DNA of 64,000 nt. It comes from Emergomyces orientalis. Its lineage: Eukaryota; Ascomycota; Eurotiomycetes; Onygenales; Ajellomycetaceae. Below are positions 1 to 11,632 of this stretch, in pieces. Position 1 is the stretch's first letter. The number at the start of each line of letters is the position of its first letter. The notes beneath the pieces are model-generated. The model had not been told where the DNA came from, ran no database searches, and saw nothing but the letters and a program-made list of their open reading frames with translations. The position numbers were made by a program, and so were the translations under genes. The stretch is taken from positions 248,001 through 312,000 of the forward strand of contig MOWL01000026.1 of the NCBI GenBank assembly GCA_002110485.1. Direction: 5' to 3'.

Positions 1-1851
1 TGAAAATGCAATGTGGAGCCCTTGGGAAGAAATTTCAGTATGGAGTCTCTAAACCCGACATTTGATGTCCTGAAGGAAACCTTACCTGATGCGTCGATTG
101 GAAAATTGAATCCAGCATTTGGCATGCTTGTCACAATACTAACGTCTTCATTCTCATTGATGGGCCTCATCGATCTAGCCTCAAAAAATGAGATGGAGCT
201 ATCATCGTATGTAATGGCAAGTACGCTACCAGCTTCTGTGTAGTCAATCGAGATGACAAATCTATCGAAATATATGTCGTCCAGTCTCCTGAATACTATT
301 TTAGACTAACAAATTCGGGAATTTAGTAAGAATAAATACTAGCAAACCGCGACTAAAAAGTAAATTTCACGGAAAAAGGCTGAGTATTGGGATCTCACTT
401 TGGGGTTAGAGGCAGTTTTCTTCGACACCACATCATCAAAACTTGGGTGTAGGGCCTGGACCATAGTGTCTAACTGCCAGCGGATAAGGACGCTCGAAGG
501 TCCAGAGGGGGGTGGTTGGCCCAGTTGGTTATGGGCTGGCATGCATGCAACGGCTAATATGCACGGGCCAGAAGCAGACTGTGTGCCTGGCAGCACTTGA
601 GGTGCGGTTATTATTTCAAGGTGGGTAAGATTATAAATTGCCCCATTCGCGGATGAAAATCCCGTGATATTGTCCACGTCGTGGGCCGGCGGGTGAAAAA
701 CGGTACTCAGGATTTCAGTCTTGGTGTGCAGGACTTGGAACCCGGGTGTTGGAAAGGCATTGTTTGCACCACCGCCTGGTTTAGCGGCTTGATCCCATTC
801 CGGGGGATCCCATTTAACCTGGACACGGTAGAAACATATTTTCCCACATGCTGAGTGGGTGGCAATAGAAATTCCGCTTCCTAGAAAGGCCAATTTTCAG
901 AATGTGAATGGGCTTCTAGAAGATGTATAACTTTACACCAAGGGGATTTAGTATCGTACCCTCAGCAGGTGCCATGGCAGCATGTGTCAGTAGCCCGTCT
1001 AAATATCCAACAGTTTTCAATTCCGTGGATATCTCCGCCCATCTCATGTCAGCGTTCTGGTAGATGAGTTTGATATGCCCAGACTTGGTCACCAGGACGA
1101 GTCCCGGTTTATTTACAGGATGCAAGGGCCCTAAAGGGCGCCGCCGATATGCCGGATAGTTCCATCGGTCATTCGTCCGTGTCGCTTTGTGGAAACCAAA
1201 CAGCTATATGTATTGGCGATTTAAGCTATGTCATGTACAAACACACATGGGGAAGATGGAAAATTGAAATTCACTCACCGGTCGGTTCACATTTAGCCAC
1301 ATCAGTCCAACAGGCTGTGCCCAGTCGTCATCAGGATCTATTGAAGCCTGGCGCGCGAAATTAATAGTATTTAGCGTCGTCAAGATAGTGACAATCGAGA
1401 TACGGCCGCCACTATCCACGATCGCAAGCTCCGAACCACTCTCATTCCAGAGAAGGTGGACTATGGTGTGACCGCCGTGGGCATCAGCGACCTGATTAAT
1501 GGGGGCTTCTTCACTCAACGTCCATTTGCCGTCATCCGGTCTACAATGAAGGTAGCGTAGCAGGACTTTCTGGCCATCCTGTGAGACGTACGCAATTGCC
1601 CCGAGTTTTGACCACGCAACTTTCCTAGTTATAGTGTTAGCAATATGATCCCATAATCTTTGGGTCTGGGTACAATTAGTTAAAAAATGGCGTTAAATTA
1701 CATACTGAGAACAACCTGAAAGCCGTAGCTCTTCTAGTCTTTGGGGTAGTCCCTTGATGGTAGATGTTGTATCTTCCAGCCCCAGCTCTAGGGAGGTTGG
1801 ATCCCCGAATAGATCGTCGACATCGATACCATCTTCCATGATCATAGGCAT
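1..1851 (-). CDS. MED16: Mediator subunit 16 (MED16/Sin4-like), N-terminal part, runs off the left edge
   Basis: Predicted Mediator tail subunit, which links DNA-bound activators to RNA polymerase II in the nucleus. The start is the ATG at 1849-1851, followed by an acidic stretch (MEDGIDVDDLFGD). Exons read as 1706-1851, 1624-1279, 1203-960, 880-399, about 292-86 and 20-1. All junctions use GT-AG and keep frame except the 399-to-292 one, where no strong donor and acceptor fit in phase. A weak GTGAAA donor is one option. About 480 residues are present. They include the beta-propeller-like segments typical of MED16, for example the region around GHIKLIYQNADMRW and the segment DIYFDRFVISIDYTEAGSVL. 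The C-terminal half lies outside the window. The family call rests on recalled resemblance to fungal MED16, not on a search. The gene is divergent from the sirtuin to its right. Confidence 0.8.
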
Positions 1852-3673
1852 TCTAAGATCCCCCCTTTAAAACCCCTCTCCACAGCTAACGCAGCTACGC
1901 AATATAGCTCTCCTAGTCTGGGTTTCCCAGTCCCGCTGCATTTAGCTAAAATCGTAATTTGATACCGAGCTTTTTAATAATAAAACAGTTATACAGGTAG
2001 TCCTGTTTATAATAAATCAACCATATATATCATCCTCAGCTTCATAACCTCCGCCGATGCTCTCTACCTTTGAAAACGCAGTTGAGTCGGCTGTTCGGTG
2101 GGTGGTTTGCAGGTCCGAGAGCGGCAATTGTACGCGGATGACTAAAATATTAGCAAATACCACTCACGTGGGCCTAAGTTTGCCGTAGCCAGGACAACCG
2201 CGGATACACTAAACCATATACGGTTAGAAAAGTCCTCATCAAAATATGCGCATCATCATCCCGAAGTCAACTAACTCTGTGGTATTAATACTAGAGGTCA
2301 CAACATCTGCAAAGAAGACAAAACAAGCCCTGGGAAACACGACTGTTTGATACAGAATGTCAATTCATCGGCTTCTATGTTGCAAAAATACCAACAAAAA
2401 GAAATCCATTACACAATATCCAAAATGGCTGCTGGAATGCTCGAGGCCAGTACCGATTTGTGTTTGTTGCGAGGCAGAGAAAACAAGATGATGGATAACC
2501 TTTCAACGAACTGACGATCGGATCTACGGAGCCTTCTGACGCCTTTATCTTCTCCTCTTAAAGTATACCATGGGCTGCCTCGATCATGCGTTGGTTCTAA
2601 TATGCACTTTCGAATGTCCAATGGCATCTCATTGACGCGCCTCCCTCCCCCTTGCTCCCCCCAAAGCGAGATATTTTCCTGCAGCTCTATCTTCCGCATC
2701 CCTTTGTCATTTTACGTTAACCCTACTGTGGGTATAGAGAGCCACCACACACTGAAACTTAATGAGATGTGTCCAAGGCTCTCGCCCATCATATGTTCTT
2801 ATTCGGGACTGGTTGTTTGGGGTTGCACCCAGGGCGTAACAAAGCTAATAATGGTCCTGGCATGATGAACATATACCAGGAGCTTACCTAGGTAGTTGCT
2901 GAGAATAAGGAGGATACCTAAATATCTTGCAAAAACTTTGCTTCTGCAACTCTTCTTACTGGTGTGGAGCGGCCATATACGTCTGGTTTTTGGACTGACA
3001 TTCGAGATGCTTGAAGTATATATATATATAAACCGCTCTCATTTTACTCTCAGCACCCATCATATAGAAGGTAGCCTACAAAGGACAAGAAAGCAGAAGC
3101 AAATAGAGGTTTGGAAAATATTCGGAGCTGTAACAAAGAATATTTCCATAAATAATCGAAACTAATTGACCCTAGCAAAGAAATACCCCTGAGTGAATAC
3201 ACCGGCCGCTTGTAATAGGTTATGCTGCTTAGAAAACAAAGTCAGAGAGCCCTTCATTAGTTTTCCCATCAGACAGTTCATTCAACATAGGCTCTCATGC
3301 CCCAAATGTTGTGAGCTGCTCAATATCTCATCGATTTGTTTGTTTTGGTTTTGTGTTGTGGTCAAAATAAACCCTGGGCAGTGGCAGAATCGGGACTAGC
3401 GTGCCCGTCCTGCTGGCTGCGGCTCTGATACTTCTTCCCGTCATCCCCATCCGTCCCCTCGCTAGAAACTCGCACCTCCAACATCCACCACCACCACGTC
3501 GGCAGCACCCCATCGTGGCCATCAATCTCATCGACCCAGCGCCCATCGGATGGCCTACCTTACCTCCATGATTTAGTCAGCTATATTACTTCGCGATCCC
3601 GTTCTTGTCACTTTCTCCCCCTACATCTTTTAGTACCCAGCGGCACCACTACACGTCGTCACGTCCCGCCTCA
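1852..3673. other. Intergenic, divergent promoters of MED16 and the sirtuin
   Basis: About 1.8 kb between two divergently transcribed genes. It contains short chance reading frames only, a TATATATATATA run near 3019-3030, and a pyrimidine-rich stretch (3420-3610) just before the sirtuin start. I see no RNA gene or repeat. Confidence 0.6.
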
Positions 3674-5459
3674 ATGGGGTGTCCTTTCGACCCCTGGGGA
3701 GATTCCTCAGACCTCAGCTCTCCTCCAACATCGCCATCCACTCCTCCGGGTTTTCTCCCATCTCCTCCACCATCCCAAGACAATTTCGCATTCAATTCAA
3801 CCGATCCTCTTTTGGCGTCACAAGATACCACACTTCCAACCAAAAAGAGGAGGAAAGTCGAGCCGAAACCACGAACAACGAAACACCTTGATTTATCTTT
3901 GGCTTCCTCAACTTCCACGGATTGCTTTGCAAGCCAGACAAATGAGCTAGGAATTTTGCTGAAGGCTCTTCAGAAAAAACGTAAAATTGTCGTGATTGCT
4001 GGAGCCGGAATTTCCGTCTCTGCCGGGAGTGGGTACATCCTGGTTCTTAATTTTCATGGCGCCTCTTTGCTGACGTGATAATTCTACAGTCCCTGACTTT
4101 CGCTCCTCTCATGGCCTATTTAAGACCTTGAAAAAGGATCACAAGCTCAAGGCCTCGGGGAAACAGTTGTTTGACGCGTCAGTATATCGGGATAATACAA
4201 TGACGTCGTCCTTTCACGACATGGTGCGCTCGCTCTCTGGAATGGCGGCCTCCGCGCAACCTACTGCTTTCCACCATCTCCTTGCTAGACTTGCAAAGGA
4301 CGGCCGCTTAATGCGATTATATACACAGAATGTCGATGGCATTGAGACCTCACTCCCCCCTCTGGCAACTGAAGTACCCTTAAGCGTTAAAGCACCATGG
4401 CCACGTACAATTCAACTACACGGTGGACTCGAAAAGATGGTCTGCCAGAAATGCAGACATACATCTGATTTCGAAGCCGAACTCTTCCAGGGCCCTGATC
4501 CGCCCTTATGTCGAAAATGCTGCGAAACGGACCAATTTCGTACTACTACCGGCCAGCGAAGTCACGGAGTTGGCAAGCTAAGACCGAGAATAGTTCTGTA
4601 CAACGAGCATAATCCCGACGAAGAGGCCATTGGTTCAGTTGTTACAGCAGATCTACGGGCCAGACCTGATGCTTTGATTGTTGTTGGCACCACCCTAAAG
4701 ATCCCAGGGGTTCGACGAATTGTCAAAGAAATGTGTCATGTTGTTCGGGGACGGAAGGATGGAATTACTATGTGGATAAACCATGAACCAGTCCCCGTCG
4801 GAAGAGACTTTGAGAACTGCTGGGATCTTGTCATCAAAGGTGATTGCGACGAAGTTGCGCGACAAGCCAACATGAAACCCTGGGATGATGATAGCGATGA
4901 CACTATCCAGGAATGCACAGCGTCAGACGTGGAACGAGTTAAACAGGAACAAGGTCCCTTCTCTGTCATTGTCCCTACGTCCAAGAACGCTCAAATGAAT
5001 ACTGGTATCCTCACACCCTCATCTAGTCAGGATGAAGCATTCAACGTCAAGGACCAACCACCAATCCCCTTCAACCTTACGGAAAACCCGCCTAATAAAT
5101 CCCTGTCCTCACTCTTATCCGGGAAACCCGGTAAGAAAGCCACGAAGCCCAGGAAACCCGCCCAGAAAAAGGCAGGAGCTCCAAAGAAACCCAGAACGAC
5201 AAGCACAAACAACCAACCAAATAAAATCGATCAACAGTTCCGCGTTGGCAAGTCAAGTAAGGCCACTATCACTACTAAGAAGTCTGTTAGCCCTAGCGAA
5301 AGCGAACACTCAAAGCCAATGCATGCTATATCGCCTGGTGCAGCTCGTAATAATGGTCCCATGTTTGTTGAGACATCTGCCTCCCCGCCATGGAAGGACA
5401 ATCTCACGATCTCCCCATCTGGCACACTTCCACCTGACCTTGAGAGAGTGCTAAATTAG
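3674..5459 (+). CDS. NAD-dependent histone deacetylase, sirtuin of the Hst3/Hst4 type
   Basis: Predicted nuclear class I sirtuin that deacetylates histones using NAD. Yeast Hst3/Hst4 remove H3K56 acetylation after replication. The first ATG in frame is at 3674. Exon 1 is 3674-4028, a 61-nt intron follows, and exon 2 is 4090-5459, giving 574 residues. The splice restores the NAD-binding motif GAGISVSAGIPDFRS (about residues 110-124). Further marks are TQNVDG (about 197-202), the catalytic His in QLHGG (about 229), and a zinc site of two C-x2-C pairs (about 237/240 and 259/262). GTTLKIPGVRR matches the Hst3/4 subgroup. The N-terminus is Ser/Pro-rich with a basic KKRRK motif. After the catalytic core there is a long C-terminal tail rich in Lys, Pro and Ala (about 5120-5220), which resembles a histone H1 tail and may bind DNA. 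Assignment to Hst3/4 rather than another class I sirtuin is likely but not proven. Confidence 0.9.
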
Positions 5460-6968
5460 TTCCCTCTTCCCCTCCCGGGCCAAGATAGGGAAAATTCGGA
5501 CTACGGGTAATAGACACATGATTTGAGTATATGGCTTCCTATTCGACCTGAGTCCTTCGACCACACAAATTTTCCCTTTCATTTCTTTTTCACTTTCTCC
5601 CACAACATTCCTGGTCCCTCGCCACCGGTTATGATACATGATACCCTGATAGATTTTTTACACTACTACATTACAACTACCACTCCTACTAAAAACTCCG
5701 GGAATTCTCTTTTTATTTTATTTCTTTCATCTCCTGGGATTGGGAGTGTATAATAAGGGATGATTTGGTGTTTTAATTGTTCTTTTTCGTTTCATTTTGT
5801 TTCGTGTCATTTCATTTCCTTTTTTTCCTTCTCTGTTTTGCGTTTTGTGTGTGTATTTAAATAAGGAGTTTGTATGGTGGATGGGTGTTCTGCTTGTCTA
5901 TATGTTCTTGTTGCCTAGTATTTTTTAAATGTTTATTCCCATTCTTTCAGTTTATTTTCAAAAGGCCTCTTCTTTATTCTTGTGAAAACTTCTGTGCTGC
6001 AAGAAGGTATCACGCCATGCTTGACAAATTCTTCTGCCTTCTCATGCACTGCATTCAGAGTATATTTGTCTTAACTTTCTTTATATTTTTCTTCTTCACC
6101 CCTTCAAGTACAAATACACTCTGTAATATCAGTTTGTCAATTTATAAACCGCATCTGAAGCTGCTATTCACATTTACCTTTTACATTTAAATCTTTTTCT
6201 TATTATTTCCTTCTCTTTCATTTTTTCTTTGATCTACATTTTGCATTTCTTTGCACTTTCTTTCTCTTCATTCTCTCTTTCATGCTGCAGGCACTAGGTT
6301 ATTACAGTGAGAGAGGTTGGTGGTGTTTTGTCTGAACCAGAGTGAGGACATCAGCACCCTGTCTAGAGTATATACACACATACATTCTATACATATGATA
6401 TGAGTTTAAACTTGTGTCTGTTGTTTTTCCTCTGTGTATATATCTTATGGCAAATATATGAATATATGCTCAGTTACTTGCTAACAATGAACTTTCTTCA
6501 TAGTTTTTAATTCTTTCTTGCACATAGTGAATGAAACTCATTAGTACTCATATAAATCATCTTCTATTGTAGGGAGGCATTACAGTGTGAAATGACTCTT
6601 AAGCTATGCAGGCAAATATCCTGATATTTTGAAAAGATCACACTATGCTATGCATTAGATGGCATCTTAATTCATAATAGCAATAATAATAATAACAACA
6701 GAGAAACATATATCTGAAATGATAGAGATGCCATTGTTTTCCTGGCCTTTTTGCGCCCATACACTCAGTCATTGTCCAAATTTCCCAGCCAGGTCAACAA
6801 CTACAAAATGAATGATTATAATAAGACATAAACTGTGTGCAAAAAGGAGCATCAGATAACCAACAGCTAAAAAAAAAAAGAAAGAAAGAAAGAAAGAAAG
6901 AAAGAAAAGAAAAGCAGCTCCCTCATCAAGGATCATTAAACCAATACCTCACCATTACATACCCCAAA
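5460..6968. other. Intergenic between convergent sirtuin and DPB4
   Basis: T-rich sequence at 5550-6300, followed by AT-rich sequence. It probably holds the 3' UTRs of the two convergent genes. No conserved coding frame is visible; the frames present are T-rich artefacts. Confidence 0.6.
6881..6914. repeat. (AAAG)n microsatellite
   Basis: Tandem AAAG/GAAA units preceded by a poly-A run, located in the 3' flank of DPB4. A similar array lies at 63523-63565. Confidence 0.9.
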
Positions 6969-8336
6969 TCACAGCCCATCGCTATCACTTTCAAGCCCCG
7001 AATCCAGATCGGGATGCATCCTTCCCCTCCTCCTCCTAGCTGTATCGCTAGCATCAGCATCGATATCAATCTCATCTTCATCCCGGCCATTATCCCCTTC
7101 TCCTTCTCCTTCTTCTTCTTCTTCTTCTTCTTCTTCCTCCTCCTCCTCTCCCTCCTCCTCCCCCCCTTCAGCCCCTTCCTCTTCCTCTTCCTCCTCTTCT
7201 TCTTCATCATCCAACACATCCTCCTCCTCCATTTCCTCCGTCTCATCACCATCACCACCCCTTCCCTCCATCTCCACCTCGACCCCCTTTCTGCCACCAA
7301 CCCCAGGCCTCGGCCTTCCAATTGCCATCTCGGTCCCTCCTTCTCCATCCCTCTTCACCCGTTTAGGACCCGGTTCAACCCCACCCTCCGCATCTTTAGT
7401 TTCATCCGCAGCAGAAGCTATCCCCGTACCTCCCACCCCATCAACCCCTCCAACTCTTCCCGTCGTAGCGGTGGCTGCGCTGGCACTGGCAGATTTGCGA
7501 TCCTTCTTCCCCCTCCGCTTCTGCGCTGTGGCTTCAGTGTACACGGCGAGCTCGCGCTCGAGGCGCGGGAGGAAGGCGTCAAATTCTATCTGTGAAAGGG
7601 CGGCGAAGACGTCTTGCGGGGTTACGGTTTTCTTTTCTGTTTCTTCGTTTGCGCTGGGGGTGGGGTTAGTTAAGGGACTTGGAAAAAATGAGAGGGTTGA
7701 AAGGGTAAGGGATAGGGAGGGGAGGGATTATATATAGGAATGGGGCAGGGGTCCGCGGGGTCGGTCTTCTCTTCTCGTGTGTACATTTATATTACCCGAG
7801 ATCAAGAGCAGCAGGAGACGAAAGAATAACTCACTGTGATGAGAGATATGAAACGAATACCGTGGCGGCCTTGGAGATGGCTAGCAGTGCATCTTTCTGT
7901 ATTGAAGTATTCGGAGGCAATGCGCCCTTTGCCAATCGCTGTGTGAGAGCTCGTGGTAGGAGGTAGTCCTGTACGTCGTTCCATATAAATTTTTTTTAAA
8001 AACATGTTAGCTTCCTGTTTTAAGCAATTTTTTCGTAGATGAAAGCATATATATGCATGTCTATTGAAATGACGTCGGCATGTCCCTTTATTTGCATTTC
8101 ACTCAGCGCATCAACCACACGCACACACGATGTGCTGATAGGTGATCAAACCAGAGGAGGCGGAGAGGAGCAAGCAAGAATAATAAATATTATATAAAAC
8201 TCACCTCAACATTCACGCCGGTCTCAATAGGATCCGCGCCATTCCCGGTTGTTTTTGAGCCTTCCGCCACTGCATTCTGTTCTTCTTCATGGCTGCTCGC
8301 CTCGGCGGCGGAGGACGTGGATTTCCGCGGCGACAT
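6969..8336 (-). CDS. DPB4: DNA polymerase epsilon subunit D (Dpb4), histone-fold protein
   Basis: Histone-fold subunit of the leading-strand polymerase epsilon, also shared with ISW2/CHRAC-type remodelling complexes. It pairs with Dpb3. Three exons are 8336-8205, 7968-7835 and 7653-6969 (316 residues), joined by GT-AG introns in frame. The histone fold spans about residues 45-125: YLLPRALTQRLAKGALPPNT, then the helix with KDALLAISKAATVFVSYLSS, then VTPQDVFAALSQIEFDAFLP. The second half is low complexity: a basic KKRRGKK-type stretch, a Gly-rich linker and a very long Asp/Glu run encoded by the TTC/TCC-rich tract at 7100-7230. This makes it longer than yeast Dpb4 (about 196 residues). Acidic tails are normal in this family, but this one is extreme. 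The acidic tract also opens a long spurious frame on the other strand. Confidence 0.9.
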
Positions 8337-9284
8337 TTAGGAAGGGAGGGGTCTGCGAGTATGTATATATATATATGCGTGACTTGGAAGATATAGACGC
8401 GGTTGTGTGCACTCGAATATTTCTAGGGGGCGGTAGTTTTCTTTTTCCGTTTTCGTTTTTTTTTCTGTTTAATCGCGTGTGAGAAAGAATCTCTACACGT
8501 TGTGTGTAGAGATGATGAGCTGATGGCGGAGGGCGGGGACACGCGTAAAACTGTAATATCGGTGGTGTAAGAGATATAGCGATTAATTGACTTGGTCGTA
8601 ATAACGTTTGTTGGATACGGTTCCTTTTTTCGTCTCTGAGGGCGGGCAGGAATAATGTAGAAGAGATGTGGTTGATGTACTGTGTAGCTAAATGGGTTAC
8701 ATCCACGCGCTTTTTGACAGCGGAGAGTATTTTGGTTGTGTTTGACGGGGGGCGGACTGCGGGTAGCTCCCTTTGCGGGTGAGCTAAATACGCTGTGTTG
8801 GACACACACAAAGTAAGCATAGTTCGATGAGACATGAGAATATGGCACGGGATGATAATTGTTCTACATACTTTAGCTCATTTATTTCCTATCTAAAACT
8901 GACATGACAGCATTTTATTTAATTTACTGCATTTAATTACATATATTTTTTGAACAAAATCAAGATGTTGATCTGTGCTTTGAAGTCTTGGCTTCGAATG
9001 CCATGACGTGACGCGACATAAAGTAGAGTCGAATTCAGGATATCATAATGCTTTTTCTTCGCTAAGTAGAAAGCGTAACGGAGTTGTAGAGAAGCTTTTA
9101 AAAGTAATTGCATGAACGTAGTAGGTATATATTCTCGTAATCTTAGTAAATAACATTAATGACCAGTTCCTGACAAACCCTCTAAAAGTAGATGGAATAT
9201 ACCTCAAAAGCGCCTTTTTTGATATCCGTCCAAATACGTAGCAGAAAAGAAATAAATAAGGAAATAAATAAATAGAACAAGGGA
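8337..9284. other. Intergenic between DPB4 start and NUG1 stop
   Basis: 950 bp holding the DPB4 promoter and the NUG1 3' flank (both minus strand). There is a small ATATAT run near 8365 and otherwise no recognisable element. Confidence 0.55.
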
Positions 9285-11119
9285 TTACTCCACAGACATC
9301 TCGTCATCCTGCTGCGCACCATTACCCCATAGCCCTTCCAGTTTGAACTCCTCCGCCCATTCCTTGACAATCTGCTTGGTGTCTGCACCACTCGCGGCGG
9401 CCACGTTGCTGGAGCCGTTTGCAGTGGGCAATGAAGTTGCTCCTGGAATAACGGGGGCCTCAAGCCATCCCTGGATACGTCCATCCCGCCAATCATTAAT
9501 CACCGTCGATGCCGCGCTGCTGATATTGGGGATACCACCTTTACCAAGCCGTCCCCGTTTCCGAGCAACCTGGATTAGGAAATCATTCGTCTTGTCGCCA
9601 TCGGTGGGGAAAAGGGGAGGGATGCCGTAGACATCAAGCATTTTGGAGAGTAAGGCGGGAGTGGAGGAGAGTCGGTTCAGAAGTAGATTGACGGCGGGGA
9701 CAGGGTCTGAGATTTGTTTGGGAGGAATGGCGTTGAGGAGAACGAGGCGAGCCTCCTCGTTGATCTTCTTGGCTGATTTCTTCTTTCCCTTTTCCGCGTT
9801 TGGAAATACTATCCCGGGAGAGTCGATGAGTTTCAGCTTGCTGTCGAGCTTCACCTCTCTGATACTGGTCGTAACTCCCGCCTCAGCACCAACTGGGCAT
9901 GCCGAAGAGGAGCCCTTGTTCAAGCGGGCAGTGAGTGCGTTGATAACGGAAGATTTGCCGACGTTAGGGTACCCGATGACACCGACAGATATCGACCGCT
10001 TCAATTGCTTGCTATGGGCGTAGGACTTCAAGGCTTTGAATAGCGTTTCTGAAGTACCTTTGGCAGTCAATTGCTTGTGATCGAAGCTGTGGGCGTTTGG
10101 AGCACCTGTTGATGCCCTTAATGGTAGTGTGGGGAAATATCTCCGAAGGTATAACATCCAACCTTTCAAAACGGGAGGTGGAACAAGATCGATCTTGTTC
10201 AGAACTAAGATGAGTCTCTTAGATCCCCCATCTGCGGCCATTATCTCCCTTTCAACTTCCTTCGACCTTGTGCCTTCCGGGTCTCGAGCGTCAAGAACGT
10301 ATAACACGACGTCTGCAGTAGCAACAACTTGCTTAAACACTTTGTCGAATGCCCGTCTCGAGGTCTCCTTCTGCGCTGGCTTCTCAAAGACGGTATCCAT
10401 CGAGTCATCCAATGGAGCACCACCATCCTCATCCTCATCGTCATCGTCGTCATCAACTTCGTCCATTTCATCTTCATCCATTTCATCGTCGTCGTCATGA
10501 TCTTCAAACTCCGCCGCTCTCGCCCGAGCGGACGCAAGCAATGCAGCCATAGGATTCGACTCGTCAACATCCTGATCCATATCGCGATCTACCAAGTCAT
10601 CATCCGCATCCAAAATGTCTTCGTCCTCCAATTGCGCATCTTGTAAATCTTCTGCACCGCCTTGACGAGCCTTCCTAGCTTCTTCCCGTATGCGTCGATT
10701 TTCCTCCTCTTTCAACCGTTTTTTTTCTTCGATTTCGTGGAGGATCTTATCTTTATAAGGAAACAAATTGGGAATACCGGGATCCTTCTTTAGTTTGGAT
10801 CGCCATTCCGGGTTCTATATAAAATGAAAAGACAAAGAAAATTAGCTGATGGCGAATAGGTGGATGTAGGGTCAATACATCGCTAGCAGGATTGTCCGCA
10901 TACCATGTCCTGGTGACTTGGATAAAACATACCTTTTTCGCCAGCTTTCTATTCTTCCTCTGCTTCGCTGCACTGGCCTTTTCAATCTTATGTCGCAACC
11001 TTACAGGTGTGCGCTTGGACTTCTTGCCTACAGAAAGAGAGAAAAAGAAGTCAGTATTATCATCATCAAACGCGGCTAATAAAAGAGAAAACAAATCAGG
11101 TCATACCAAGATTTACCAT
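9285..11119 (-). CDS. NUG1: Nucleolar GTPase NUG1 / nucleostemin-like (circularly permuted GTPase)
   Basis: Predicted nucleolar GTPase needed for 60S ribosomal subunit assembly and export. Exon 1 is only 13 nt (11119-11107), exon 2 is 11027-10933 and exon 3 is 10814-9285, giving 545 residues. The start is fixed by the Grn1-type basic N-terminus that the splices create (MVNLGKKSKRTPVRLRHKIE). GTPase motifs appear in permuted order: DARDPEG (about 211), NKID (G4, about 242), GYPNVGKSS (G1, about 317-325) and DSPG (G3, about 367). This order is diagnostic of the YlqF/nucleostemin family. A coiled-coil Glu/Lys region (about 55-85) and a long Asp/Glu stretch (about 140-170) precede the GTPase domain. 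It reads from a promoter shared with the HAD phosphatase gene. Confidence in the family is high; NUG1 fits better than GNL2/NOG2 because of the N-terminus. Confidence 0.92.
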
Positions 11120-11632
11120 CTTGAAAAGCCTCTGCTTCCAAGATCAATAACAAAATAAAATGTATTTGAATAGACAAAGGGAGAGCACGGGTAATGCTAT
11201 CTACCTTCTTCTCTCCTCTGGTGCTTCAGTTCTTCAAACATTTTTGTGCGGGTGGAGCAAAGAAGACGCCAAGATTTCGCAGCGCCAAGACCGATAGCCC
11301 GGGGAAACGTATATCCGCTACTGAACCGTGACTCAGCAGAAATTTCAGCATTAGGTGGGGATATGACAGATATTATCGAGAGGACAAATGAAATAAAAAA
11401 GGGACAGAAAAAAATATATTCCAAGACATTATTATTATTATTATTTCATACCCCACTTAATCACAAGGATATGTGGGACATTCCAAGACATTATAACGGT
11501 GTTAGATATTTCATTTCTCTTTATCTATAGACCAGCTCCCTCTATTTTTTTTCAAAAATAATTTACATCCAGAGGTCGTTTTAAGATTTCAGAGCCAGGA
11601 GGAAGAAAAGAACATCCCACCCCACCATCACC
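11120..11632. promoter_or_regulatory. Divergent promoter region NUG1 / HAD phosphatase
   Basis: 513 bp between two head-to-head start codons, so it must carry both promoters. It contains an (ATT)n run at about 11431-11444. The plus-strand start context TCACCATGG is a good Kozak match. No specific factor site is claimed. Confidence 0.6.

Noticed and set aside
6837..7595. 252-residue plus-strand open frame
   Set aside because: It is the antisense of the DPB4 acidic tail; the long frame comes from the TTC/TCC repeat.
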